A stretch of DNA of 64,000 bases. Origin: Prosapia bicincta (lineage: Eukaryota; Arthropoda; Insecta; Hemiptera; Cercopidae). Location: NCBI GenBank assembly GCA_036971475.1, contig JBAIZL010000001.1, positions 147,171,044 through 147,235,043 on the forward strand. The letters run 5' to 3'. Positions 25,898 through 31,859 of this stretch are shown here, piece by piece. The notes beneath the pieces were generated by a model, which searched no databases, had not been told where the DNA came from, and saw only the letters and a list, made by a program, of their open reading frames with translations. How positions within the stretch are numbered: position 1 is the first letter of the stretch; each line of letters begins with the position of its first letter. Made by a program: the position numbers and the translations under genes.

Positions 25898-26425
25898 ATT
25901 TAGAAGTCACGTTTTTATAACAATGATTTTAGTTACTTTAAATCAATCTTATTAGTATGGGCGTTATGGGCAGCACTGTGACGTAAGTATCACTCCGCGC
26001 CAATTCACAACTTCTACATCCGCGCTGAATTTAGTACCCTACTTTAAATTGAAAAAAAGTAACTTTCCTACTTCAATTTTAAAAAAATTCTTGTGGATAT
26101 CGTCCAATTTGATGGTTTTGAACAATTTCCCAAAATATTGTATAGTGCCGGAGTACTGCATTTCAACCAAATATCAATCTCTGATGTCAATCTCGTTTAT
26201 GCGTTTTTAAACAAATTATCTAGAATTATTCCGATCCTTTAATTTGTCGAAATCGGTTAAAATGCTTAATACAGTTATAACCTCTATATATTTCTATCTT
26301 ATGACAAACTTGTGATGATTTACTTGACTATAAACTTCTGATTAGGATTTTAATATCTTACTTGCCTCTTCAGGAAGCTTGCCTGGACCTGCGCCAAAAT
26401 TTATGATTTTCTTATTGGATGGCAT
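1..26425 (-). CDS. PSAT1: Phosphoserine aminotransferase gene, exons 1-6 (3' part outside window)
   Basis: PSAT is a PLP-dependent class V aminotransferase that converts 3-phosphohydroxypyruvate and glutamate to phosphoserine and 2-oxoglutarate in cytosolic serine synthesis. Six exons on the minus strand join in one reading frame, all with AG acceptors and, apart from one GC donor, GT donors. Together they encode 236 residues plus 2 nt of a family of about 370. Recognisable family blocks in order are [70 protein letters not shown] and AGAQKNVGP. The lysine of AGAQKN is residue 198 and is the Schiff-base lysine, matching its place in bacterial SerC. No stop or frameshift was seen in any exon. 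The introns are about 10.8, 7.3, 1.8, 4.9 and 1.0 kb and full of transposons. The remaining C-terminal exons must lie left of position 1. Confidence 0.94.
386..427 (-). ncRNA. Hammerhead-like motif, family H4
   Basis: Core strand TTGACAA (U3 and A8), spacer T, helix II GGGA/TCCC around a CACATC loop, then GAA, the palindromic helix III ACGGCCGT, and C17. Helix I is broken in this copy (TCAT against CTCA). Sense to PSAT. Confidence 0.4.
575..616 (+). ncRNA. Hammerhead-like motif, family H4
   Basis: Helix I TGAG/CTCA is intact. Core TTGACAA, spacer T, helix II GTGA/TCCC with one mismatch, GAA, a degenerate helix III (ACAGCCAT), then C17. Antisense to PSAT. Confidence 0.45.
721..880. repeat. 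Short dispersed repeat (MITE-like), copy 1
   Basis: The block around TTTCGAAATGCATCAGCAAG, with a nearby inverted segment (GCTAACCC ... GGGTTAGC), recurs in divergent form at about 11940-12060, 60070-60180 and 63360-63470. All are followed by an AATTA-rich tail. No coding capacity. Origin not recognised. Confidence 0.4.
1162..1256 (-). CDS. PSAT1: PSAT exon 5
   Basis: 95 nt. It completes the Gly codon split with exon 4, then encodes [20 protein letters not shown] and ends in a lysine pair. The VADMSSNF motif contains the aspartate that binds the PLP pyridine nitrogen in this fold. Donor GTAGAG from 1161. Confidence 0.93.
1730..1960 (-). mobile_element. H4-family terminal repeat, single arm
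   Basis: Repeats the H4 arm (CTTATAGTAGCACTTACTCA, then GTTGAGGATGGCAGTTTCAG) without its inverted partner. A weaker relic of the same arm is at about 1340-1440 (GGGCAGGTGTTTTGGG). Both are in PSAT intron 4. Bases 1440-1730 between them hold nothing I recognise. Confidence 0.5.
1801..1842 (-). ncRNA. Hammerhead-like motif, family H4 (mutated)
   Basis: Helix I TGAG/CTCA is intact. Core ATGACAA has A at position 3. Helix II GGGA/TCCT, GAA, helix III ACTGCCAT, C17. Probably inactive. Confidence 0.35.
1961..2411. other. PSAT1: Intronic AT-rich stretch, nothing recognised
   Basis: No open frame of note, no tRNA and no clear repeat structure were seen. It ends at an (AT)n tract. Confidence 0.5.
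2412..2465. repeat. (AT)n microsatellite
   Basis: An uninterrupted AT dinucleotide tract of about 54 bp. It abuts the truncated 5' end of the next PLE. Confidence 0.97.
2476..2931 (+). pseudogene. PLE GIY-YIG endonuclease, 5'-truncated
   Basis: This 151-codon frame is open to its stop, but the first codon is TTG, so it is the tail of a longer protein. It starts with a cysteine motif (CNRPRCKTC, residues 17-25) typical of the linker before the PLE endonuclease. The GIY-YIG core follows, with NVIYQLQC and AQYIGLTT, and then an arginine- and histidine-containing helix (IRMNGHRHD). Established family knowledge: this domain nicks DNA for target-primed reverse transcription. The reverse transcriptase is missing, so this copy cannot move by itself. 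Confidence 0.8.
3142..3181 (+). ncRNA. Hammerhead-like motif, family H7
   Basis: Core TTGACAA, then A. Helix II is GACCAC/GTGGAT, paired except at the end. GAA, the palindromic helix III ATATAT, C17. Helix I is poor unless the register shifts by one (CGAT/ATTG). It sits 3' of the GIY-YIG ORF, where PLE ribozymes are expected. Confidence 0.4.
3269..3297. repeat. (AT)n microsatellite
   Basis: About 29 bp of TA dinucleotides separating two PLE remnants of opposite orientation. Confidence 0.95.
3298..3810 (-). mobile_element. PLE 3' end, family H3 (GIY-YIG tail plus HHR)
   Basis: On the minus strand, codons from about 3810 to 3464 read [14 protein letters not shown], then [17 protein letters not shown] and [18 protein letters not shown], which is the C-terminal half of a PLE endonuclease. 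It is followed by the H3 hammerhead-like motif and a stretch also found at 25.3-25.5 and 58.9 kb (TTGCACTGACTTTATGAAGT). It ends at an (AT)n tract. The N-terminal part is lost upstream. Confidence 0.7.
3408..3449 (-). ncRNA. Hammerhead-like motif, family H3
   Basis: Helix I GTGAT/ATCAC is 5 bp and perfect. Core TCGATAA (U3, C4, A8), spacer T, helix II CGTC/GACC with one mismatch, AAGT loop, GAA, helix III AGGTGCCT, C17. Sense to PSAT intron 4. Confidence 0.5.
3811..4375. other. PSAT1: Intronic stretch, nothing recognised
   Basis: AT-rich. A short G+C-richer patch lies near 3800-3890 (CCCACAGGGCTCCACCCCAGA). No coding signal was seen. Confidence 0.4.
4376..4630 (-). mobile_element. H1 PLE terminal repeat, solitary arm
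   Basis: Begins TAATCACATAAACAATAG and repeats the H1 terminal sequence through GGTCAAGCGGGGACAG to a TTTGTGTGTCTGTAAATTTC tail. It is a single arm with no inverted partner and no endonuclease segment. Confidence 0.65.
4448..4493 (-). ncRNA. Hammerhead motif, family H1 (degenerate)
   Basis: Core CTGATGA and helix I are kept (AGACA/TGTCT), but the helix II partner is AGATC rather than CGATC, and the GAA strand is changed to AAA. Probably inactive. Confidence 0.45.
4631..5282. other. PSAT1: Intronic stretch, nothing recognised
   Basis: AT-rich, no open frame of note and no repeat matched elsewhere in the window. Confidence 0.4.
5373..5414 (-). ncRNA. Hammerhead-like motif, family H4 (G5 changed)
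   Basis: Helix I TGAG/CTCA is intact. Core TTAACAA (G5 to A), helix II GGGA/TCCC, GAA, palindromic helix III ACGGCCGT, C17. The core change should impair cleavage. Confidence 0.4.
5704..5745 (+). ncRNA. Hammerhead-like motif, family H4 (best copy)
   Basis: Helix I TGAG/CTCA, core TTGACAA, helix II GGG/CCC, GAA, the perfect 8-nt palindrome ACGGCCGT as helix III, C17. It differs from the canonical core only at positions 3 and 8 (U3, A8), apart from the extra nucleotides before helix II. Confidence 0.5.
6142..6303 (-). CDS. PSAT1: PSAT exon 4
   Basis: 162 nt. It encodes [19 protein letters not shown], a variable stretch, and [13 protein letters not shown]. The NETIHG block is strongly conserved in eukaryotic PSAT. 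Acceptor AG at 6305-6304, donor GTAAAC from 6141. The phase fits both neighbours. Confidence 0.95.
6306..7005. other. PSAT1: PSAT intron 3, left part
   Basis: No coding signal. Several short open frames on the minus strand have no recognisable domain and lie in AT-rich sequence. Confidence 0.4.
7097..7142 (-). ncRNA. Hammerhead motif, family H1 (U4C)
   Basis: Helix I AGACA/TGTCT. Core CCGATGA has C at position 4. Helix II GATCG/CGATC, GAA, AATGTT, C17. Sense to PSAT. Confidence 0.5.
7580..7900 (+). pseudogene. PLE GIY-YIG endonuclease fragment, family H1
   Basis: The plus-strand frame reads [20 protein letters not shown] and then [11 protein letters not shown], a typical PLE GIY-YIG N-terminal half with the paired cysteines. 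A TAA follows at 7696. Beyond it the family sequence continues ([22 protein letters not shown]). The left arm (about 7260-7510, minus strand) holds the mirror copy. Both are broken and lack the reverse transcriptase. Confidence 0.8.
7946..7991 (+). ncRNA. Hammerhead motif, family H1
   Basis: Helix I AGACA/TGTCT, core CTGATGA, spacer A, helix II GATCG/CGATC with loop GCACATAG, GAA, helix III AACATT (one mismatch in the palindrome), C17. Canonical core. Confidence 0.6.
8080..8195 (-). CDS. PSAT1: PSAT exon 3
   Basis: 116 nt. It encodes [19 protein letters not shown] and then the [15 protein letters not shown] block, which contributes to the phosphate and PLP pocket in the family. The donor GTAAAT starts at 8079. 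A PLE fold-back ends only about 17 bp beyond this donor. Confidence 0.94.
8317..8391 (+). other. tRNA-like sequence (pseudo-tRNA or SINE head)
   Basis: A perfect 7-bp acceptor stem (GGTGCTA/TAGCACC) with discriminator A. A D-arm-like A box (CAAGTGGGTAGAGC) and a clear B box (GGTTCGATTCC) with a weak T stem. No standard 5-bp anticodon stem with a 7-nt loop can be drawn, so a working tRNA is unlikely. A tRNA-derived SINE head is the best reading; the body would lie in 8392-8600. Within PSAT intron 2. Confidence 0.45.
8392..9079. other. PSAT1: Intronic stretch between tRNA-like sequence and piggyBac
   Basis: May include the body of the SINE. Otherwise nothing was recognised. Confidence 0.35.
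9084..11530 (-). mobile_element. Complete piggyBac-like transposon
   Basis: A 2,447-bp element bounded by TTAA on both sides (9080-9083 and 11531-11534). The terminal inverted repeats begin CCCCTTA on both ends and match at about 10 of 12 bases. A subterminal inverted pair near the right end is TACGCGACA (11463-11471) and TGTCGCGTA (11498-11506). One uninterrupted transposase frame lies between the ends. It sits in PSAT intron 2 in the same orientation as the host gene. Length, TTAA sites and ORF all fit an autonomous piggyBac element. Confidence 0.93.
9359..11065 (-). CDS. piggyBac-family transposase, apparently intact
   Basis: A 568-codon frame from ATG at 11065. The open frame extends 19 codons further upstream but has no ATG there, so this start is preferred. 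The N-terminus is acidic (residues about 17-40), as in many relatives. The DDE_Tnp_1_7 RNase H-like core follows, with [13 protein letters not shown] (D240) and [14 protein letters not shown] (D321). The third acidic site is [10 protein letters not shown]424 stands where piggyBac has its third catalytic Asp, and D427 matches the next conserved Asp. The C-terminal cysteine-rich domain (C530, C533, C546, C549, C554, C558) fits the family's zinc-binding end-recognition domain. It should cut and paste the element at TTAA. No stop or frameshift. Activity depends on whether E424 is tolerated. Confidence 0.93.
   Translation of the reverse strand: MDEFLSDRQLHELLLESASDSDSEDELDDLGEEIEIEDNAPLVLGPQVHNPNPVYAAAVLPNLNSLVWENYHSAGKNLTEKVFTGDPGIKVKIQNHNDPYELFKLFITDELVDIIVQQTNKYAEQFLANRPLLRFSRFHAWKETNTDEIFILLAVYVLLGLIWKPEVGKYYTNKKLFSTPGFTNLIPHNRLKLLNRFLHFVDNTTPVMENKKMSKIKPVFDYITKKFSEGYVPSRNVSVDESLLLWKGRLSFLQYIKIKRARFGIKSYILSEAKTGYIWKVIVYTGKETEIAQNTQHPHTVNVVLKVMEGLLDQGYCVYTDNFYTSPELALVLTSKNTDVVGTVRSNRKGLPKDAVKQKLSKNESLAVVEKEGRMIYVKWADKRDVHLLSTRHEISYVPVIRRGKEVVIPEIVHDYNKNMGGVERVDQMLSAYPMERKRQKIWYKKEFRHLVNMCIFNAHVLHQESGGSMTSLQFRENLVEQIVSKHLDESNKPKKGRPSTEDDPLRLLQRHFPDFVPSTEKRKNAMRRCAVCSKHNIRRESRYQCNECDVALCVSPCFKIFHTQKNF
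11535..12065. other. PSAT1: Intronic stretch with H4 and MITE-like relics
   Basis: At 11800-11890 is a decayed H4 arm (TTGAGGATGGCAGTTTCAGG). At 11940-12060 is copy 2 of the short dispersed repeat first seen at 721-880 (CTGACTCATTTCGAAACAAT). Confidence 0.4.
12070..13960 (-). mobile_element. PLE with reverse transcriptase and endonuclease remnants, fold-back end
   Basis: On the minus strand the order is RT palm, linker, then GIY-YIG endonuclease. The 3' terminal region (12070-12350) is repeated in inverted orientation at about 13680-13960, for example TTGTCAGCATAAGAT against its complement. This gives the fold-back layout seen in other PLE copies here. Its protein is different from the H1, H3 and H6 families. 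Confidence 0.75.
12350..13620 (-). pseudogene. PLE reverse transcriptase-endonuclease, broken
   Basis: The RT part reads [20 protein letters not shown] and [20 protein letters not shown], which matches the PLE RT motif around GLPMGSPIS. The frame breaks just before the catalytic YVDD (near 13011-13022), where one base is missing relative to family expectation. Further on (12480-12340) the endonuclease reads [20 protein letters not shown], without one of the usual cysteine spacings. Several stops lie between. The N-terminal RT part (above 13600) is missing or unrecognisable. A relic that cannot encode a working protein. Confidence 0.75.
14374..14413 (-). ncRNA. Hammerhead-like motif, family H8, copy 1
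   Basis: Core CTGATGA, spacer T, helix II GACT/AGTT, then CAA in place of GAA, and helix III AATGTT with T17. Helix I is not clear. Boundaries approximate. Probably inactive. Confidence 0.3.
14813..14855 (-). ncRNA. Hammerhead-like motif, family H8, copy 2
   Basis: Core CTGATGA is kept, but helix II is interrupted and the GAA strand reads AAA. Same relative position as in copy 1. Confidence 0.3.
14963..15473. other. PSAT1: PSAT intron 2, right end
   Basis: AT-rich, nothing recognised. Confidence 0.4.
15474..15604 (-). CDS. PSAT1: PSAT exon 2
   Basis: 131 nt, in phase 0 and out phase 2. It begins [16 protein letters not shown] and runs through [12 protein letters not shown] to LLRDI. The acceptor AG is at 15606-15605 and the donor GTAAGT starts at 15473. 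The last two bases join the first base of exon 3 to make Leu. Confidence 0.93.
15825..15903. repeat. (AT)n microsatellite
   Basis: A tract of about 79 bp of pure AT in PSAT intron 1. Confidence 0.97.
15904..16454. other. PSAT1: Intronic stretch, nothing recognised
   Basis: No repeat or coding signal was seen. Confidence 0.4.
16548..16593 (-). ncRNA. Hammerhead motif, family H1
   Basis: Core CTGATGA is intact. Helix II has one change (GATCT/CGATC) and helix I one (AGACA/TATCT). GAA, AACATT, C17. Sense to PSAT intron 1. Confidence 0.5.
16640..17520 (+). pseudogene. PLE RT C-terminus plus GIY-YIG endonuclease, family H1
   Basis: The frame reads [18 protein letters not shown], a PLE RT C-terminal motif. 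It goes on with [34 protein letters not shown] and YNTTIIDKL (thumb and linker). Stops occur near 16710 and 16987. The endonuclease then reads [20 protein letters not shown] and [16 protein letters not shown]. The domain order fits Penelope ORFs. It is 5'-truncated at the RT palm and inactivated by stops. Confidence 0.82.
17513..17558 (+). ncRNA. Hammerhead ribozyme motif, family H1 (complete)
   Basis: Helix I AGACA/TGTCT (5 bp), core CTGATGA, spacer A, helix II GATCG/CGATC (5 bp, loop GCACATAG), GAA, helix III the palindrome AACGTT, C17 with cleavage expected after 17553. All conserved core bases are present. The loopless palindromic helix III suggests action as a dimer, as in other minimal natural hammerheads. 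Antisense to PSAT. Confidence 0.7.
17820..19080 (+). pseudogene. hAT-type transposase relic (DUF4371 class)
   Basis: The first frame (from ATG 17824) reads [20 protein letters not shown] and [13 protein letters not shown] shifted frame continues [29 protein letters not shown] and [15 protein letters not shown], where relatives have the DUF4371 core with its ADE and GQGYDGA motifs. A later frame (18752-19072) reads [20 protein letters not shown] and [16 protein letters not shown], the region before the hAT dimerisation domain. Many stops and shifts mean it is dead. It is related to the ZMYM1 and THAP12-like transposases common in insects. In PSAT intron 1. Confidence 0.75.
19240..19800. other. 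G+C-richer CpG patch in PSAT intron 1
   Basis: Unlike the AT-rich surroundings, this patch is rich in CpG and G+C (CACGCGGCTCGGTGCTCGTG). A short frame ATGGAAGTGCTCAGAGC at 19648 ends in a donor-like GTAAGT, and a second donor-like GTGAGT lies at about 19772. It could be an alternative promoter with a short 5' exon on the plus strand, or an old insertion. Neither is proven. Confidence 0.3.
19302..19319. promoter_or_regulatory. 18-bp perfect palindrome containing a CRE (TGACGTCA)
   Basis: GCTCGTGACGTCACGAGC is its own reverse complement and contains the full cAMP-response element TGACGTCA at its centre. It lies in the CpG patch. Binding is inference. Confidence 0.4.
20560..20605 (-). ncRNA. 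Hammerhead ribozyme motif, family H1 (complete, sense to PSAT)
   Basis: Identical in every core and helix position to the copy at 17513-17558: helix I AGACA/TGTCT, CTGATGA, GATCG/CGATC, GAA, AACGTT, C17. It lies on the PSAT template-sense strand, so it should be present in the primary transcript of intron 1. Confidence 0.7.
20898..20943 (+). ncRNA. Hammerhead motif, family H1
   Basis: Canonical core CTGATGA, GAA and AACGTT. Helix II has one mismatch (GTTCG/CGATC). Helix I AGACA/TGTCT intact. Confidence 0.6.
21016..23540. other. PSAT1: PSAT intron 1, unannotated stretch
   Basis: Short frames near 21399 and 21990 have no recognisable domain. A G+C-richer patch near 22690-22830 (CCTCCACCCTCCTCTCGTCC) shows no coding signal I can support. 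The rest is AT-rich. Confidence 0.4.
23540..24130 (+). pseudogene. Non-LTR retrotransposon 3' end (RNase H plus Cys-His tail)
   Basis: The first frame reads [22 protein letters not shown] in two blocks, the RNase H motif around the conserved His and Asp (compare SHVGI.GNE.AD). After a frameshift near 23807 the second frame reads [20 protein letters not shown], then CPLCN and the residues up to HLRNC, the C-terminal zinc-knuckle-like tail of arthropod LINEs with RNase H. Everything upstream is missing, so this is a 5'-truncated insertion. It ends near 24110-24130 with an AAACCAAACC tail. In PSAT intron 1. Confidence 0.75.
24131..25276. other. PSAT1: Intronic stretch, nothing recognised
   Basis: AT-rich, no coding signal and no repeat matched. 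Confidence 0.4.
25277..25571. mobile_element. H3 PLE-type palindrome between (AT)n tracts
   Basis: (AT)n at 25277-25303 and 25552-25571 flank two inverted arms (about 25320-25435 and 25440-25551), sharing TTGCACTGACTTTATGAAG-type sequence on the left and AATGGTGGATAAAATTACTT on the right. The left arm lacks the ribozyme core; the right arm has it. Confidence 0.65.
25446..25487 (+). ncRNA. Hammerhead-like motif, family H3 (best copy)
   Basis: Helix I GTGAT/ATCAC (5 bp, perfect), core TCGACAA (U3, C4, A8), spacer T, helix II GGTC/GACC (perfect, loop AAGT), GAA, helix III AGGCGCCT (8-nt perfect palindrome), C17. Every helix pairs; only core positions 3, 4 and 8 differ from canonical. Confidence 0.5.
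25572..25893. repeat. Fold-back repeat followed by (AT)n
   Basis: The outer arms (25573-25618 and 25770-25808) share TCTGGAGTACATCCGTTCAT and its complement. The centre is a strong hairpin (CAGATAACTCTGCTC against GAGCAGAGTTATCTG). An (AT)n tract follows at 25846-25893. It lies between AT tracts like the PLE fold-backs, but I see no clear ribozyme core or ORF. Confidence 0.55.
26366..26425 (-). CDS. PSAT1: PSAT exon 1 (start codon; GC donor)
   Basis: ATG at 26425-26423 opens 20 codons ending in GKLPEE. The family N-terminal motif INFGAGP starts at residue 8. The exon must end after GAAGAG (26366) to keep frame with exon 2, which puts GCAAGTAAG, a good GC-type donor, at the start of the intron. 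The nearby GT (GTAAG, 4 nt further on) would shift the frame. Confidence 0.9.
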
Positions 26426-26560
26426 GCCTCTTAGTGAACTAAACCCTTAAAACTAACACTAATTTGTTACACAAACAGCGACGTGCAGTGCCAGTGTAGA
26501 ATGGCTGGAACTGATTGGCTGCGTGTAGCAAGAGTTAACCGTTACAATCCCCCACCATTT
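26426..26560 (-). promoter_or_regulatory. PSAT1: Probable PSAT 5' UTR and proximal promoter
   Basis: Directly upstream of the PSAT start codon on the minus strand. A CCAAT box lies on the minus strand at 26517-26513 (within AGCCAATCAG), about 90 bp before the ATG. The stretch is richer in G+C than the surrounding DNA. No TATA box stands out. The transcription start is not determinable here. Confidence 0.4.
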
Positions 26561-29500
26561 ACTGTTTAGTCATTCCCGACGTTCAGTGTTTTGTTAATCT
26601 TACTAAATTTTATAAAACACTCAGGAGATTATAATCTGTGTTTAGTTATTAAAATTTCAATTTATTAACAGTTTCTTTGAACACAGTCTATTATTCTTAA
26701 AACCGTCTCAGTTAACGGTAGACGTCTCAACAACAAAACATAACCTTGTTGAAGGCCAACAGGTTACGTTGAATTATGTAGCAGCTGATTAAGTATTAAA
26801 TTCAGCTGAGGTGACCGGTTTAACAGGAAACCGTCGGCACTATAGCAATTTCAATTGTTAGATGACTCAAAGTAACATCTTAGGTTTAACAAAATAATTA
26901 GTAATTCTATTAAAGTACCGGTAATTCAAATATTAGGGCCTATATAACTGATTTAACACAATAAAGTATAATACTATTAAACGCAGATGTTTGTTACTTC
27001 TTTGCAAATTGCAAAATATTGTTTCATATCACTATGAAGTACACCTTTTACCATCGTTCCTAAAACAACCTTCTAAACCAAAAATTGTTCATTTCTAGCA
27101 ATTTACAGTTAAATTTTTTTTCCTATTTTGTTCTGTAAACATGTTTTAAAAATAAAATGTGAACACTGTACACAATACAGAACTATTTATTAAAATTGTT
27201 CATTTCATTTATGTGAACAACATTTTGATTTAAAATATAGTAGCCTAAATGTAATGTTTATTAGATGAAATAACATGTACAAAAAGAGTTTAAATGATGT
27301 CTACAACAGGCACGCTGACTTAACAGAAAATTAAACTTATAAGTATATGCTATATACACTGTAAACAAATTCTATGTTTGACGTATTTTGAGTGTAAAAA
27401 AAACCCAGAGATTACTGCAGAATATACTGAAAGGTGCATGCGCGAGACGATGTGAAGGTGCAAAAATTTTCCCCTAAGCTCTAGTTCTTAATTTTAATAA
27501 GCGAAATTAACAGTTGTAAATATTGAAAACCTATTAAGTACAAAGGAAAACAATTTTACTGGTAAAACTTAAGATTTTTAAAATAAAATGAAAGACACTT
27601 ATTTAGTTATTCTCAAGTTATCCATTATTTTTATTGAAACAACAAGTGAAGCAAAATTGTATTGATGGACGTTAATATTTTTGTTCATTCCAACTTATAA
27701 ATTAATTTGAGTGTAAATAAGAGAAACATAGTTTAATTGAGACGCAATAACGAATGCTAAACAATTTGAAGTTAAATAGAAAATTAAAACCAGGTTTGAA
27801 ATATTAGTTTTACTAGGGCTTTGATAGACTGAAGAGTCGACTATAATATTTGAGCTTCAATCCCCAAAATGAGCAATGGAGAGGATAGTCATATTTTTTA
27901 AATCAATATTTATTATGTAGCATTTGGGTTAAAATATTAAAAATAATTTTAGCTCAGATCTAAGTTGAAACTACTGTTTAATACCACCGTAGTGTCCAAG
28001 AACAAAACAAATTCTAGCAATGTAATGTTATGCACGCCGAGTACAGAACGAAATTAATTGTGTAGTAGCAAATGTTTGTGGTTGTAACTGTGGTTCTAAT
28101 AATACATTAGAAGAATAGGATGAGTCATGACAGTTCAACCAATTAGCAACATCGTAAAACTGCCTCACAGACAAAGATGCTTGAACTTAATCGGTCAACG
28201 CCAAGTCTTGCAAAATACTTCTGATAAGTCTTAATAAGTCATGTAGAAATTGCACAATCAACAGAGCTTACATATTTTTTTAGTAATCGAATTTATTTTA
28301 ATATGATAACTTCGTGGGTTTTTCTAAGGGTAAAATGTGAACGAGATCACTTCTGTTAAAAAGTAAAATCGAGCGTACATCTCAGATGAAGAACAGAACT
28401 GTAATTTCCACCCAGAATCTAACACGTGATTTATTTTCATGAGAGTAACTCTATTTTAATAATTCTTTTTCCATATTTGACATTGATAAAATGACCGATG
28501 TCCCTACAAAATACGGTTCCGCAATTTATATACACAATTGTGTTGTATATCAGTAGTTACAGGCGCAACGCGTTTCAGCAAACTGAAGATATTTATTTAT
28601 ACGCACTGCACTGATGTTCTTGTATTTGTGTCATTTGGGGCATTATGTCCAAGGTTAGTCAGCTATGACCAGTTACAGTGTTTGCCAATGTACTATTATA
28701 CTTGAACTCATCGTCTCTTATTTTTGTCTGGACATAAGATCCCTACTTAGAATGAATCTCAATAATACACACCCATTCAGCAACTTTAACACCCATCCCT
28801 ACCTATCCACACACCCACAATACGCAACTCCCACCCACACCCCCATCCACACTTACACACCCACCTAAGCCATATAGGCACCCACCTACAGACGCCTATA
28901 TATATAGTTACTTGCCGCTTCAGATTTCTTAACGTCTTGAAAGACTAATGGGAATCTTTTACTTCCATTTTATCATCTAGGAAGATGATCTTCATAGCTT
29001 CTCTTCATTAACACGAGCTTTCTTCCCAAGCTGAAGTTGGCTAAGCAGATATTGTAACGATTCTCAAGTCAACGACTACTTACCCATGTCCCCGTGAAGG
29101 CCTGCGACAAGAAATAATGGTCCACTTACACGAACAATAGGATTTGCTGCAGGGTATCGTTTTGGCGTTCAGAAGTATTTTTGCGAAAGCGAAAATAAAA
29201 AATAACACAATTGCAAGCGACAAATAAAATGAAAGCGAATAAATATTAACAAACAAAAGTAATAGTCGAATACAGTATATAGAAAGGGAAATGGAAAATT
29301 GCAAGGAAATTCGCTTACTATTCTGGCACTTAATATTGTTAAATAGCATGTTACCAACTAACGTTTTTTACACTTAAAATATCACCTGGAAATTATTTTA
29401 CTATTTTGGTTACATAAGCTATTTTTAACATTAAGTTGTGTGTGCATATTAGGTAATTAAAAAACTTTTGACTCTTTTAATCAAGTAAAATCGATTATTA

Positions 29501-29714
29501 GATATGTTTACATTTTTTTGAATTACCAAAAATTTAAAATTATCAGTGAAGCTTATAAAAACGTAAAATTTTAATTAAATTCACTTATACACAGTGGTTT
29601 TAATAAATTAAAGTGAAATTATAATTCAAGTATATCTATTTATAAGTAGATAAAATTTTCTATAACACACACAAAGTACAATAGTATTTCAAAGTGTAAT
29701 TAATAAAAGAATTT
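26561..29714. other. Region upstream of PSAT, nothing recognised
   Basis: AT-rich with no convincing exon. A low-complexity CCCACA-rich patch lies at 28760-28890. Confidence 0.4.
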
Positions 29715-30076
<362 letters not shown>

Positions 30077-30083
<7 letters not shown>

Positions 30084-30859
30084 TAATATTATAATTAATC
30101 CCACTGGAAGTAGTGTTTCCCCAACTTTTAATTTTAGTATCTTACCTTCAAAAAATTAGTTAGCCATTGCAACTCCTTCAAATTTGCTGTTTATACTAAC
30201 CAAGCACTATGCAGTACTGCAGGTTGCATTTGTCGTCCTGTTATATACATTCCTACAAATTTCATTCACGTTCTTACAAGTACGTAATGAAATACTTGAA
30301 GAGTAAGTATGATAGTGCAGTATAAATATAATATTTCTTGTACTTCACTATCTCTGGCGTAATGTTTCGTTCTTTCATTTTTCTTATTACATCGCCAGTA
30401 ACGTAATGAAACATGTTGGCAAATACAAAGAAGCCATTTGTTCAGTACATTTCATACTATAGCAAGCTATTAGTTTCATACTCCTTAAGTTTTGCTACAT
30501 GTTTGAAAACGTGATTATTAAGACTTATTTTATGTTACATTTAAAAACTTACACTTGACACAATTATTATTACATAAGAATTTTTTTCTACAGCTACAAA
30601 ACTTCAATATATAGGCCCTATACTGCAATAGCCTTACGACTGTGGCTTTGCCGAATTCCGAGTAATAAAACATTAAATTTAAATGCTTTCGTCTACGACG
30701 AAAATGTACGGTTTCTTCTTTCTTTAATCTTTGGAGTATTTTTGACAAATTAGTTTTCCAGTTGCGAGGAATTAAGACAGATATAAGAAAATACTGTATT
30801 TGTAATAGTTTTATTTAAATAAAATTCTCAAAATATATTCTATAAATTTAAGGTTGTTA
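30077..30859. other. Intergenic stretch, nothing recognised
   Basis: AT-rich, no supported feature. Confidence 0.4.
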
Positions 30860-31700
30860 CACTTATATACATATGGTTTTTTTTTCTGTGGATGTTGGAA
30901 TGCATTTACGCTCCATCAGGTCTGCCCTGACAGACCTGGTGTGTGGGACACCTGGCGAATACCCACTAAACCCTTCCTCCTTTCCGGCCCTTTGTAGATT
31001 TGACCAGGGTATCACTGTATTGGCATTCTTCATGGTCAGAAGGCCCTTTATTACCCCCAGTGGTTTCTATTTCTAAAACTGAATGTATTTGTCCTGGTAA
31101 CTGATCTTGACCTCGACCATCTTCTTGTCTCATTTTACTCCGCAGTATGCTCTCGATATATCTCGCTATCTCTATACAGTTGGATGCGCTCTACAGCATC
31201 TTGCCCACAATGTTGTCCGGGTCTATTGGCCCGACGTGGCTTTCCAGCTTTATTCTCTCCGATTGCCATCTTCTGCACACAAAGAAGGTGTGTTCGGGGT
31301 TATCGGGTGACCCTTCACCACAATGGGAGTAATTTGGATTATTCACCTTTCCCATTTTATATAAATAGACCCGAAGCAACCGTGTCCTGTCAAGAACTGT
31401 GTAGTGTAGAAGTTTACCTCTCCATGCTGTCTGTTGGTCCAACTGGATAGGTTTTTGATTAGTCTGGATGTCCATCTTCCGGTGGGTTCTGCAGACTATC
31501 TCTCCTGCCACTTGGCCATCGTCGTCCTTCTCGCTTCCTTTTTGTTATCCCTATCGTTCATATTGTTCCGTCGCTCTGCAATGTTCTTCTTTTCTAGTGA
31601 CAGCAGATCAATGGAATTATTCCAGCACCACTAGAGCAGCCGATTCCGAGACCGTTCGATAAGAACACGCCACTCTTAGTGCCCCTGTTCTCTGCACTAA
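30860..31700 (-). pseudogene. R1-type non-LTR retrotransposon, C-terminal relic
   Basis: On the minus strand the translation (with one stop and shifts) reads MAKWQER, GRWTSRLIKNLSSWTNRQHG and EVNFYTTQFLTGHGCF. After a frameshift it continues VYLYKMGKVN, YSHCGEGSPDNPEHTFFVCR and RWQSERIKLE. This is the GHGCF and Cys-Cys-His-Cys tail found after the RT of R1/LOA-group LINEs in arthropods. The R1 clade often targets rDNA, but nothing here shows rDNA. The stretch 30860-31190 is probably the 3' UTR. Confidence 0.72.
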
Positions 31701-31859
31701 GGCCATCCGCCTTCTAATCCTTTTGGTTTTGAGGGTACCTGCCCAAATTTCCGCTCCTTACAGCATTATAGATTGCGCCACGGATATCAGAAGACGGCGT
31801 CTGCTCTGAGTAGGGCCCCTATATACGTATAGTATATATAAATGTAGTTGATTCGCTAA

